From: Photobacterium sp. SKA34
Lineage (GTDB): Bacteria > Pseudomonadota > Gammaproteobacteria > Enterobacterales > Vibrionaceae
Reading direction: 5' to 3'
DNA length: 64,000 nt
NCBI RefSeq assembly: GCF_000153325.1
Contig: NZ_CH724141.1
Location: 1,099,850 to 1,163,849, forward strand
Position 1 is the stretch's first letter. Every line of letters starts with the position of its first letter. The notes under the pieces were generated by a model that was not told where the DNA came from, did no database searches, and saw nothing but the letters and a program-made list of their open reading frames with translations. Positions 9,331 through 18,061 of the stretch are shown in pieces. A program made the translations under genes and the position numbers.

Positions 9331-9501
9331 GAATTTAATTAGAAACACTTTGCTCCTGAGATCATCCTTTGGTGCCTTCGTTGATATGGTTCGACACCAA
9401 TGAGCTACTCAAATCTCAGTGATATGCTGGTTGAGCGCGGGATTTTAGTGAATCGCTTGACCATTTATCGCTGGTTCATTGAATATTCCCCCTCTAACTA
9501 G
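9331..9501 (+). pseudogene. Relic of an IS6-family transposase N-terminus
   Basis: Reading the frame from 9331 through its stops gives a peptide like the IS6/IS26 N-terminus: KHFAPEIILWCLR, then a TGA where Trp is expected, then PMSYSNLSDMLVERG and LTIYRWFIEYSPS. A TAG also replaces the expected Trp just before KHF. The rest of the transposase is missing. It is a degraded fragment, non-coding today. Confidence 0.65.
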
Positions 9502-9774
9502 ATTTGCCACAAAACCAATAAATCCTCCAAGAAACAACCCTTGCCCGTGTGGAAGTGAATGAAAATTTAAAAATGTTGTGGTATTTGAGGTGAATCATTA
9601 GTCTTATAGATTAATCAAAATTATATTTATATGAAATAAATACAAAAATAACGGCTTTATTATACATTCTCAGTTATTTCCGACTGAGAATATAATAAGA
9701 ATTTATTGTTATTTCTTCGTCATTCTATTTACTTCAATACAATTCAATATTTGAAAATTTTAATTTAGATTATT

Positions 9775-9840
9775 GAGCAATAAATTGCCTAAATCGAGCA
9801 ATAAATTGCCTGGCTGGGCAATAAGTTGCTCGATTTTTTT
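9775..9840 (+). repeat. Three-copy 21-bp repeat forming a terminator-like hairpin
   Basis: GAGCAATAAATTGCCT occurs at 9775 and 9796 in a 21-bp period. A third, partly inverted copy (GGCAATAAGTTGCTCG, 9817-9832) can pair with the second through a small internal loop. A run of seven T follows to 9840, so it may terminate plus-strand transcripts. Confidence 0.5.
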
Positions 9841-10007
9841 AACCTTGAAAAATAAAGTCAATAAATTTCATGTTGTTATAAGGTGGCATGCTTTGTGCTT
9901 AATGGCAGGTCATAAAGTATAAACAGTGCTATTTAAAACTTTAATAGATCGTTTTTAATTAAACAGATCTGAAACTCTTAACTTTAAATTAAAATCTAGG
10001 AAGATAA

Positions 10008-10337
10008 ATGAAAATACTAAGTAAATTTCTTATAATAACACTAAGCATTATTTCACTTTTAATGGGGTTGGCCGGCTTCTTCTTATCAGGTGCTTTTTCC
10101 ATGTCATTTCCGGAAGCAGGGCTCCTTGGTTCAATAATGTCTATCCTACCAGTAATTGCTACTTGTGTATCCATTCTTGGTTTTTGGTCGGTAATAAAAA
10201 ATAGCAAACCAGGTCAATATACCTTTGCTATTTTAATGTTAACTGTATGGTGGGTGGGGACCGTTATTGGAGCTATTACGATAGTAACCTTGTTAATGAG
10301 TAAAGAACAGGAAGAGCTTTCTTCTGTTCCTGAATAA
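10008..10337 (+). CDS. Small membrane protein of unknown function
   Basis: 109 residues. The ATG has AGGAAG 6 bp upstream. Three hydrophobic segments are visible (about residues 4-30, 40-62 and 72-95), and the tail is acidic (KEQEELSSVPE). I do not recognise a family. It stands alone, with a hairpin about 45 bp downstream (10381-10411), so it looks like a monocistronic inner membrane protein. The good SD and hydrophobic pattern support a real gene. Confidence 0.65.
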   Translation: MKILSKFLIITLSIISLLMGLAGFFLSGAFSMSFPEAGLLGSIMSILPVIATCVSILGFWSVIKNSKPGQYTFAILMLTVWWVGTVIGAITIVTLLMSKEQEELSSVPE

Positions 10338-10380
10338 TAATAGGCACTATTTATAAACTAGTGTGTATTTGTCATAGAAG

Positions 10381-10411
10381 CGAATGAGTTAGGAAGTCGC
10401 TAACTCATTCG
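10381..10411. terminator. Stem-loop after the 10008-10337 gene
   Basis: Twelve-bp arms CGAATGAGTTAG and CTAACTCATTCG around a 7-base loop. No strong T run follows, so termination is possible but not certain. A second stem (AATCCGAT/ATCGGATT) lies at 10630-10660. Confidence 0.45.
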
Positions 10412-10744
10412 TAATAAACCTTACTAAGATTATTTTTTTTATTAATGTGTTTAGATATAAAAATAAAACCGCTAATGCTCGCATTTATTTCATTACATTA
10501 GCCAGAAATTATATTTACTTTTATTAAACCCATATAGTGTAAGCAATGTTGACTGTCTTGCGTGCAAACTAATATTTATGAGTAAATGACAATGTTTGAT
10601 TTGAGTTTACTTTGGGCTGTGAGCCTGTAAATCCGATCTGATAAGAAAGTTTATCGGATTAAGGTTTCAAGAAAGCTAAGTGCTTATCCTAAATTTGTAA
10701 AAGCAGCAATGTAGAAGCGATTAACAAAACAATGCTCGATATAT

Positions 10745-11011
10745 TTACTCTTGACCTAAGCGCATTTTTGTTAGTTGGATAATGTTTATCTTTTTCTTAG
10801 AGAAAAACATCATAATTACCTTTGTTAATACAACGAGTATTTCTAGAGCCACAATTGCATAGATTGCTAATACAGGTAATAGAACAGCGTAGCCCCCATT
10901 TGATCCGTCTGAACATAGGTACATTACCCATAATACCGATGATAAAAGTAGTATATGGCTGACGAGAAAGTATGAGTTACCCTTTGATGGAGCTGAAACG
11001 TTAGTATTCAT
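10745..11011 (-). CDS. Small two-helix membrane protein, unknown function
   Basis: 88 residues. A polar N-terminus is followed by hydrophobic segments at about residues 14-33 and 41-68, and a basic tail (FFSKKKINIIQLTKMRLGQE). The ATG has GAGG about 8 bp upstream. I recognise no family. It has no close neighbour on the same strand. Confidence 0.6.
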   Translation of the reverse strand: MNTNVSAPSKGNSYFLVSHILLLSSVLWVMYLCSDGSNGGYAVLLPVLAIYAIVALEILVVLTKVIMMFFSKKKINIIQLTKMRLGQE

Positions 11012-11299
11012 AAGCTACCTCTATTGATATGAGAGAATGTGTTCCCCATACAATAAAACACTGTTCAATTAATGGCAACATTTTTTTGCATTTTTATATC
11101 GTTCTAGGAAATATCATAAGCTATTGAATACATTTTTTTATGATAATGCCGTGCTTAATAATGTATCTTTATTCTTAAAAATATTCGTTGCTGTTGTATT
11201 TTCTGGCTTATTTTTCGAGAACTTAAAAGGCGGGTGAGTTGAGCGATAAAACACAGATTTTGAGCTCAATGAGTTTAGAAGGTGTCTGTCCTAGATAGC

Positions 11300-11334
11300 A
11301 AAAGGGCGTTGAAGTTACCTTCAACGCCCTTTTT
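11300..11334 (-). terminator. Strong bidirectional terminator downstream of the 25-residue ORF
   Basis: Fifteen-bp arms AAAAGGGCGTTGAAG and CTTCAACGCCCTTTT surround a 4-base loop. The A and T runs on either side make it work on both strands. It lies 15 bp after the stop of the small minus-strand ORF. Confidence 0.9.
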
Positions 11335-11349
11335 AGATTCTTTTAACAC

Positions 11350-11427
11350 TTACTTGATTTGCGCTTTGTACATAGAAGCGAAAACTGGAGTGTATAAGTT
11401 AACAAATTTATTAATGATACGTGACAT
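11350..11427 (-). CDS. 25-residue micro-protein
   Basis: An ATG at 11425-11427 is preceded by AAGGGA about 7 bp upstream and opens a 25-codon frame: MSRIINKFVNLYTPVFASMY then KAQIK and TAA. The terminator at 11300-11334 follows within 15 bp, so start signal, frame and transcript end fit a small dedicated gene. The peptide is basic and amphipathic with a hydrophobic centre. I do not know its family. Upstream there is an AT-rich promoter-like stretch (ACATTATAAAATACT near 11450). No RNA evidence is available. Confidence 0.6.
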   Translation of the reverse strand: MSRIINKFVNLYTPVFASMYKAQIK

Positions 11428-11828
11428 TGTGAATCCCTTAATAGAGCAAGTATTTTATAATGTACAACCTTGCCTAAACACAGTATTTATAAGGCATAGG
11501 TCGCGTTTCGATGTGGGGCATCATAGGAATTTAATCCGTAATTAAAAGTGAGAAAAAATGTTTTTTTTGATTAGTTTTTCTAATGGTTGTCTCCTGGTGC
11601 AAAGCTCTGTCATAACCAATCACTAAAAGTGAATAAATACACATTTACCTCCCCTTTTTATGAATACATTAATGCACATATTGACTATGGAGAGCCTCAG
11701 AAAATAAGCTTCCACCCAAAACATGGCGAAATAAAAAGATTAGAGTCAGAGAGTGGCCACAGCGATACTCAGGCCGTCGCGGTGAAGAAGAGTATTTAAT
11801 GAAAAAGTGGATGCAAGCTTCTTGAAGT
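11428..11828. other. Gene-free stretch
   Basis: About 400 bp. The part near 11428-11530 probably holds the promoter of the micro-ORF. The rest contains only short frames without SD or recognisable similarity; I see no further gene. Confidence 0.4.
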
Positions 11829-12497
11829 CTATATGAAATAATACGAAGCTAGATCCTGTTTGGCCTGACCATTGGCGTTCACTTTGGCAATACCAATACC
11901 CTCAACTTTAAGAGTCGTCGGTTTAAAACTATTGCCATATTGAAGCATAAAGCTGTCGAGTTTAGTCGAGTCGGCCTGTGGAAGTAATGTTATATGTGGC
12001 TGGAAATTAGTGAATACGTTAGGGCTACCATAACGCTTGAAAGCCGCCAGTTTAGCCGGATATTTTGTTACCCAATTCGGTAGTTGAGGGTTCAGGGCTC
12101 GTAATGGTTCCATCGCGACTGTAACTGAATCCGCTATATGTTGTAATTCTCGACTATTTTCGACATTCAACATTAACCAATCCCCCTTGGTTCTCTCTAT
12201 CTTGTCCAACGTAATATAAAATGGCTTTATTTGAGCTGTTAACTGCTTTACTTTAGCTTTAACTGTCGCCAGACTGCCCTGCGGATACTCTGTTAAATAC
12301 AAGGTAATGTGGGGAAGATAATTTTGACTATAAAGAGAATTCAACTTTTCGTGCTTAAGTTGACTGCTGATAGTTTTAACCGTTTGATCCGCGGCTTTAG
12401 CTGGTATCAGAAATACATTGTAAGTCACATTTTCAGCTATCACTTGAGTTGTGCCAACGCCAAACAACATTAACATCAATACGATTCGCTTAAACAT
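11829..12497 (-). CDS. Exported 2H phosphoesterase / LigT-like protein
   Basis: About 222 residues. An N-terminal signal peptide (MFKRIVLMLMLFGVG..VIAE) is followed by a domain with two HxT motifs, PHITLYLTEYP near residue 70 and PHITLLPQ near 178. Paired HxT/S motifs define the 2H phosphoesterase fold (LigT, 2'-5' RNA ligase-like cyclic phosphodiesterases). Most members act in the cytoplasm, so a signal peptide is notable; the substrate is unknown. I start at the ATG at 12497, with GGGGAA upstream; an earlier in-frame ATG at 12533 would put residues before the signal peptide. Confidence 0.75.
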   Translation of the reverse strand: MFKRIVLMLMLFGVGTTQVIAENVTYNVFLIPAKAADQTVKTISSQLKHEKLNSLYSQNYLPHITLYLTEYPQGSLATVKAKVKQLTAQIKPFYITLDKIERTKGDWLMLNVENSRELQHIADSVTVAMEPLRALNPQLPNWVTKYPAKLAAFKRYGSPNVFTNFQPHITLLPQADSTKLDSFMLQYGNSFKPTTLKVEGIGIAKVNANGQAKQDLASYYFI

Positions 12498-12858
12498 GTA
12501 TATTCCCCATAAAAAACGATAGAAGGCGTGCAATATTATCGCTCTCTAGTATAAAAACTGTTATACCTTCCACGATTTTTACATTTTTATAACGCCTGGC
12601 TATTTATTTGATGGAGCAGGGAGCTAAGGTACACAGAACGAAAAACGATGATAAGTAATTGAGGACGGTTCTGTCGTAAACGTTGAGTTTTTAAATTAAA
12701 ATTTGCTTAACTTGTATTCATAATACTGATTTTTAATGTTTAAACGCTGCTATTTTCCTTCTGAATTTATTCTCGAAATCGCATGTTATTATGTCGCTTA
12801 TTAACTCAGTTATCGTGAAATTTAAGAGATACAATTAGAGCGCGGTGTCGTTATAGCA

Positions 12859-13689
12859 TTAAGGCGCAGGGCTATATAAACGAGGTGAGCTGTTGTTTGG
12901 TAAGTGAATCAGATTTAAGCGATTACGTCTTGCCCATTCGACCGTCAATGAGGTCGGAGCCGATAAACAAACCAAGGTTGCGATTTCAGCACGCACGGCT
13001 TTATGGATAAGCTCTAAACTGCAACGACTCGTCATAATGGCGAACCCCGACTTAGGGTTGCTCTCATTCATGGCCATCGCCCCTATTAGTTTATCCAGTG
13101 CGTTGTGGCGACCGATGTCTTCACGACAAAGTGAAATTTCACCTTTCGAGTTCGCAAACAAAGCTGCATGTAAAGAACCGGATATTTTGGCTGCTTTCTG
13201 ATGTTCGGCAATTCGCTCTCTCAACCCCTGAAAAACCAGTGGACTGGGGGGGAATGACGATGGTAAAGAAACCAAATCCGGAAGTGCTTGTTCAAGCGCC
13301 TCAACACCGCATAAACCACAGCCTGTGGTTCCAGCCAAGTTACGCCGCTGAGTTTTCATTTCCCAAAAAGCACGGTTGCTTATTTCTACTTTCGCGAAAT
13401 AAGATTCACCATTGCCAGTAATCTCAATATCACGAATTTCACTGAATCTTTTTACGATACCGGTACTTAAACTAAAACCGCGCACAAAGTCTTCCATGTG
13501 ACCAGGTGTCACCATCATAACCGCTTGATTGATGCCGTTATAACTGATCGCTAATGCCGATTCGTTTGCCAGAGGTGCATCCACGACCATACTATCGCCC
13601 GTAAGCTCACGATAGCTCATGGTATTAGGCTGTGGAGGCGCTTGATTAAAATCAGGCAGTTCAATATAGGATTGAGTTATACATCTCAT
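12859..13689 (-). CDS. fdhD: Formate dehydrogenase accessory sulfurtransferase FdhD
   Basis: 276 residues. FdhD passes sulfur from IscS to the molybdenum cofactor of formate dehydrogenases. The catalytic CGLC motif is present (Cys124 and Cys127, in GTTGCGLCG), and family segments such as LCREDIGRHNALDKLIG and FAIMTSRCSLELIHKA follow. It lies 54 bp downstream of the LysR gene on the same strand and close to the divergent FdhF/YdeP-type enzyme, which may be its client. Length and motifs look complete. Confidence 0.93.
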   Translation of the reverse strand: MRCITQSYIELPDFNQAPPQPNTMSYRELTGDSMVVDAPLANESALAISYNGINQAVMMVTPGHMEDFVRGFSLSTGIVKRFSEIRDIEITGNGESYFAKVEISNRAFWEMKTQRRNLAGTTGCGLCGVEALEQALPDLVSLPSSFPPSPLVFQGLRERIAEHQKAAKISGSLHAALFANSKGEISLCREDIGRHNALDKLIGAMAMNESNPKSGFAIMTSRCSLELIHKAVRAEIATLVCLSAPTSLTVEWARRNRLNLIHLPNNSSPRLYSPAP

Positions 13690-13743
13690 AAAATCACCCG
13701 GTAAAGATGGTCAGCTTGACGATATCGACTCAGACTGAAAACG

Positions 13744-14628
13744 TTACTGATTAAATAATTTTTTTGCTTCAGCAAAACACTGATCAGTGAGTGCTGAATA
13801 AGGTTCTTGTTTACGCTTAAGCAGAGCTAGAGGTGAGTGCACCACTGCTTTTTCTATCGGTAAGATACGCAGTTGTTCGTTGAGCTCTTCCAATCCAGAG
13901 CTCAGCGGCATAACAGCACAGCAAAGGCCACTGGTGACGGCTTGGATCAGGTGAAACGTAGAGTTACTTTCAATCAACGTCTGCGGAACGAGGCCTTTAC
14001 TACCGAAGCTCAAATCAATCGAATGACGATAATGCATACCTTTAGACAAAAGCCCCAAAGGAATGTTACTGAGTGATTCCCATAAGACTTCCGACTCAGC
14101 AAAATCAAAAAATCGGCTGTCATACAGAATGCCTAAATCCGTCGAGTTCATTTCTATAACGTCAAAATAAGCCGTATTGATCTCGTCGGTGTAACACATA
14201 CCTAAATCAAGTTGGTTACGATTGAGTTGGTCTATGATCTGCTCAGATGTCATCGACAAAATTTGAAAACGAAGTTCTGGGAATGTTTCTGCTAACGGCT
14301 TAATCAACTGCATCGGATTTTGGCTGGCTAAAGGCACCATGCCGACTCTTAGCGAGCCGACCAGTTGACCTCGGCAGTTAGCCGCTTCGGCTTGTAAACC
14401 GTCATGAGCGGCTAAGACTGTCTTTGCCCAAGCCAATATACGTTCGCCCGCTTCGGTAAACCCTTCAAAGCGTTGACTTCTTGAAATCAATTCGAGGTCT
14501 AACTCTTCTTCTAAACGCCTTATCCTCATCGACAACGTAGGCTGAGTAATATGGCAAAGTGTCGCAGCCTGACCAAAGTGTTTCGTTTGATCTAAAGCGA
14601 TTAAATATTTAAGTTGTTTTATATCCAT
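13744..14628 (-). CDS. LysR-family transcriptional regulator
   Basis: 294 residues. An N-terminal winged helix (MDIKQLKYLIALDQTKHFGQ..ITQPTLSMRIRRLEEEL) is followed by a periplasmic-binding-like effector domain from about residue 90. It is divergent from the YdeP-type oxidoreductase and upstream of fdhD, so these are its likely targets, as is usual for LysR proteins. The effector is unknown. Confidence 0.88.
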   Translation of the reverse strand: MDIKQLKYLIALDQTKHFGQAATLCHITQPTLSMRIRRLEEELDLELISRSQRFEGFTEAGERILAWAKTVLAAHDGLQAEAANCRGQLVGSLRVGMVPLASQNPMQLIKPLAETFPELRFQILSMTSEQIIDQLNRNQLDLGMCYTDEINTAYFDVIEMNSTDLGILYDSRFFDFAESEVLWESLSNIPLGLLSKGMHYRHSIDLSFGSKGLVPQTLIESNSTFHLIQAVTSGLCCAVMPLSSGLEELNEQLRILPIEKAVVHSPLALLKRKQEPYSALTDQCFAEAKKLFNQ

Positions 14629-14763
14629 GAATGATTAGTAACACCTTGAAATGAAGCGTCTTCTTCGCGTTCGTCGTACATTCACTGTTCTCTACGATTG
14701 AAAAGAGCTATCACGGGAAATGGCTCAATTTGTAAAGCAGCGGCTAAAATAAAAATGGTTTTT

Positions 14764-14777
14764 TTGATTTAAATCAA
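14764..14777. promoter_or_regulatory. FNR-like box
   Basis: TTGATTTAAATCAA matches the FNR consensus TTGATnnnnATCAA exactly and is a perfect palindrome. It lies between the LysR gene and the divergent formate dehydrogenase-like gene. This suggests anaerobic control; the regulator is inferred from the consensus. Confidence 0.7.
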
Positions 14778-15035
14778 AGTATGCCTAATTCAAATATAGG
14801 TAAAATCTAAATTATCTATAGCGTGATAGGCGGTAACTATCATAGGGGAGCTTAGCTATATCAAGGCTGTTCGACGAATCTCTCATAAAATAGAACTCAT
14901 ATTGCATTGGCTAATAAATTCTATTTATCACAGTGACAAGAGCGATACTTTCCTTCTTTACTCACCATAATAGATACTACTTATCACTTAGTCGGCAATA
15001 TCAATTGGACGCACCGCCCCTTAACGACATAACCT

Positions 15036-15049
15036 TTGATTTATATCAT
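15036..15049. promoter_or_regulatory. Second FNR-like box
   Basis: TTGATTTATATCAT matches the FNR consensus with one mismatch in the right half-site. It lies about 158 bp upstream of the proposed start of the YdeP-type gene. Confidence 0.45.
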
Positions 15050-15206
15050 GGCAAAAATCAGCCAGACTATTTCTAAATATTCAACGCAGTAAACAGGTAT
15101 CGACATAAAATAATCAAAACCGTTTTACTCCCGCCTTATTTTTATAACGCGCCTGTTTTACCGGTTCCCTTGTTTACTGCCGTTCCCATGTGTGAGGAGT
15201 GGAGTT

Positions 15207-17531
15207 GTGAGCCAAAAAGAACAGATAAAAAAATATAATGGTCCTGCTGGTGGATGGGGGGCGTTAAAAGCCGTCACTAAGAGTTGGTGGGGCAGCGATA
15301 ACGCCATCAAAAACATTCGAACAATGCTTAAAACGAATCAAAACGGTGGTTTTGATTGTCCGGGATGCGCATGGGGTGAATCCCCACACAGCAATAAAGT
15401 GAACTTCTGTGAGAACGGTGCAAAAGCCGTTAACTGGGAAGCCACAAATCGATTGGTGGATCCTGAGTTTTTCGCTGAACACAGCGTAACATCTTTGTCA
15501 TCACAAACAGATTACTGGCTGGAATACCAAGGCCGAATAACCCATCCGATGAAGTACGACGCTGCATCCGACCACTATATTCCTATCGCGTGGGACGAAG
15601 CATTTTCGCTCGTAGCCAAGCATTTGAAGCAACTCGACTCACCACATCAAGCCGAATTTTACACCTCGGGTCGAGCCAGTAATGAAGCTGCTTTTTTGTA
15701 TCAACTCTTCGTCCGTGCGTTTGGAACAAATAACTTCCCAGACTGTTCAAACATGTGCCACGAGGCCAGTGCAATTGGCATGAAAGATACGGTCGGTGTG
15801 GGCAAAGGAACCGTGATTTTTGACGACTTTGAAAAAGCAGACGCGATCTTTGTGCTCGGGCAAAACCCAGGCACTAACCATCCCCGCATGCTTGAACCAT
15901 TACGTGAAGCGGTAAAACGCGGTGCGCAAGTGATCTGTTTCAACCCATTGAAAGAACGTGGACTTGAACGTTTCCAAAATCCTCAAGTGCCGGTTGAAAT
16001 GTTAAGCAATGGTTCAAAACCAACCAATACCGCGTATTTAAGACCAGCATTAGGTGGCGATATGGCGGTCTTTCGTGGGATGGCTAAATATTTGCTGCAA
16101 TGGGAGCGTGATGCGCTCGCAACTGACGGAGAAGCCATATTTGATCGTCAATTCATCAGCGAACACACCATAGGTATTGATGAATACTTAGCAGAAGTTG
16201 ATGCGACGACATGGGTTCAGATCGCTGAACAATCGGGGTTAGCTTTAAGCGAAATCGAAATGGTCGCAAACATGTACCGCCGTTCAGAAAAAGTGATCAT
16301 GTGTTGGGCTATGGGGCTAACACAACATCGTCATTCAGTACAAACCATCAAAGAAGTAGCCAATGTGCAATTGTTGCGCGGCAACGTCGGTAAGCCTGGT
16401 GCTGGGCTATCACCTGTTAGGGGACATAGTAATGTCCAAGGCGATCGTACAATGGGTATCGATGAAAAACCTTCAAACCAATTTCTTGATAGTATTGAAC
16501 GCCGCTTTAACTTTAATGCCCCGCGAGATGTAGGCCACAACACCATACAAGCGATTAAAGCGATGGAGGAAAAACGCTCGAAAGTCTTTATTGGTTTAGG
16601 TGGAAATTTTGCGCAAGCCACCCCCGATACTCCTCGCACGCATCTGGCGATGAAAAATTGTAACCTAACCGTTCATATTTCAACCAAACTCAATCGATCT
16701 GACCTTGTTACCGGTAAAGATGCCTTGATTTTGCCTTGTTTGGGACGTACGGAAATCGATACCCAAACTAATGGGCCACAAGGCATAACCGTAGAAGATA
16801 CCTTCAGCATGGTGCATATCTCTTACGGACAGCTCGAACCTCGATCAGCGCATTTACGTTCTGAACCAGCGATTATCGCGGGTATTGCAAATGCCACACT
16901 GGGCAGCCATCCAATAGATTGGTACTGGGTCATTCAAGATTATGGGCATATTAGAGATCTCATTGCAGATACGATTCCGGGCTTTACTGACTTCAATCAG
17001 AAGCTGGAAAATCCGGGTGGATTTCATTTAGTCAACCCTGCCGCAAATCGTCAATGGAACACCCTCAGCGGTAAAGCGCAATTTGGCTCCAATGAACTGC
17101 CAAAACAGCTAATTAATGAAGCGGTGTTACAAGGTGCTAATAAACCTGATTTGATCTTGCAAACCATGCGTTCCCATGACCAATACAACACCACGTTATA
17201 TGGCTTGAATGATCGTTACCGCGGTGTCTTTGGTATGCGCGAAGTTTTGTTTATCAATGAAGCCGATATATTGAAGCTCGGTTTTAAACCGGGTGACAAG
17301 GTCGATATGGTGTCGCTTTGGGAAGATGGTATAACGAGAAAAGTGAAAGGGTTTACCTTGGTCGCTTATGACGTTCCAAAGGGTCAGGCGGCTGCTTACT
17401 ATCCTGAAACCAACCCTTTGGTTCCTCTAGACAGCTACGGTGAACGAACCTTTACTCCTACCTCGAAATTTATCGCCATCAGGTTAGAGAAATCGATCTC
17501 TGACGCGATCCCTCTTTCAAACGTCAACTAA
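15207..17531 (+). CDS. FdhF/YdeP-family molybdopterin oxidoreductase
   Basis: About 774 residues, as expected for the YdeP subfamily of formate dehydrogenase-like enzymes. The segment GGFDCPGCAWGES near residue 50 carries a CxxC; family segments EFYTSGRASNEAAFLYQ, DCSNMCHEAS, RGHSNVQGDRTMGIDE and SKVFIGLGGNFAQATPD follow. A C-terminal molybdopterin-dinucleotide binding domain ends the protein. The start is the GTG at 15207, with GAGGAG 6 bp upstream; another in-frame GTG at 15192 lacks an SD. The substrate in this subfamily is not firmly established. Its neighbours fdhD and the FNR-like boxes suggest anaerobic formate-linked metabolism. Confidence 0.88.
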   Translation: MSQKEQIKKYNGPAGGWGALKAVTKSWWGSDNAIKNIRTMLKTNQNGGFDCPGCAWGESPHSNKVNFCENGAKAVNWEATNRLVDPEFFAEHSVTSLSSQTDYWLEYQGRITHPMKYDAASDHYIPIAWDEAFSLVAKHLKQLDSPHQAEFYTSGRASNEAAFLYQLFVRAFGTNNFPDCSNMCHEASAIGMKDTVGVGKGTVIFDDFEKADAIFVLGQNPGTNHPRMLEPLREAVKRGAQVICFNPLKERGLERFQNPQVPVEMLSNGSKPTNTAYLRPALGGDMAVFRGMAKYLLQWERDALATDGEAIFDRQFISEHTIGIDEYLAEVDATTWVQIAEQSGLALSEIEMVANMYRRSEKVIMCWAMGLTQHRHSVQTIKEVANVQLLRGNVGKPGAGLSPVRGHSNVQGDRTMGIDEKPSNQFLDSIERRFNFNAPRDVGHNTIQAIKAMEEKRSKVFIGLGGNFAQATPDTPRTHLAMKNCNLTVHISTKLNRSDLVTGKDALILPCLGRTEIDTQTNGPQGITVEDTFSMVHISYGQLEPRSAHLRSEPAIIAGIANATLGSHPIDWYWVIQDYGHIRDLIADTIPGFTDFNQKLENPGGFHLVNPAANRQWNTLSGKAQFGSNELPKQLINEAVLQGANKPDLILQTMRSHDQYNTTLYGLNDRYRGVFGMREVLFINEADILKLGFKPGDKVDMVSLWEDGITRKVKGFTLVAYDVPKGQAAAYYPETNPLVPLDSYGERTFTPTSKFIAIRLEKSISDAIPLSNVN

Positions 17532-17560
17532 CTGTCAATCGACAACTGAAAATAAAAGTA

Positions 17561-17590
17561 AAAATCCACTTGTTTTTGCAGGTGGATTTT
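17561..17590 (+). terminator. Terminator after the YdeP-type gene
   Basis: AAAATCCACTTG pairs with CAGGTGGATTTT, with one wobble pair, around a short loop about 30 bp after the stop. It ends in a run of T. Confidence 0.8.
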
Positions 17591-18061
17591 AAATCTCGCA
17601 GAAAGATTATGTGTTCTAAATAGTATTATCTACCATAAAATCTGAGCATTAAACACTCAAAAAATATAACTAGCTTAATGGTCGTTTAGTTGTTGGTAAG
17701 TAATCGATAAAGCCTTTATTACTTTTTTGTAATAAGGGGTTTTACTATGGTGCAATTTTTCGAGTTGTAGTTTCTGTTGAGGAGTTAACGTAATTTTCAT
17801 AGCAACAGTGTGCAAGGTTAATATTTAGAAGCCCCCCAAATACCCCCATTCTCATTGTTTTGGTGCGAGCTAAAATTTACCCTGTTAAATTAGATAGTTA
17901 CAATCTTCTTTGATCTTAAGCAGGGAATTGTAACTATTCATGCCTTTTGCAAATTTCAACAGTGAAAACTTAGTTTAACGAGGAGTTTTTGGGGAGTTCT
18001 TGGTTGTGAATACTAATTAAATACTTAGAATACTAAACAAATGGAAGTGTTAGAGGTTGTT
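17591..18061. other. Gene-free stretch upstream of the MFS transporter
   Basis: About 470 bp with no recognisable gene. It should hold the transporter promoter. I see no clear operator. Confidence 0.4.

Noticed and set aside
9775-9840. CRISPR array
   Set aside because: Only three short units, with spacers of about 5 bp and one unit inverted; no cas genes in the window.
11282-11545. Plus-strand 87-residue frame
   Set aside because: It runs through the terminator and antisense to the micro-ORF; not coding.
11587-11799. Plus-strand 70-residue frame
   Set aside because: No SD and no recognisable family; its end overlaps other short frames. Could be an eroded fragment, but I cannot support a gene.
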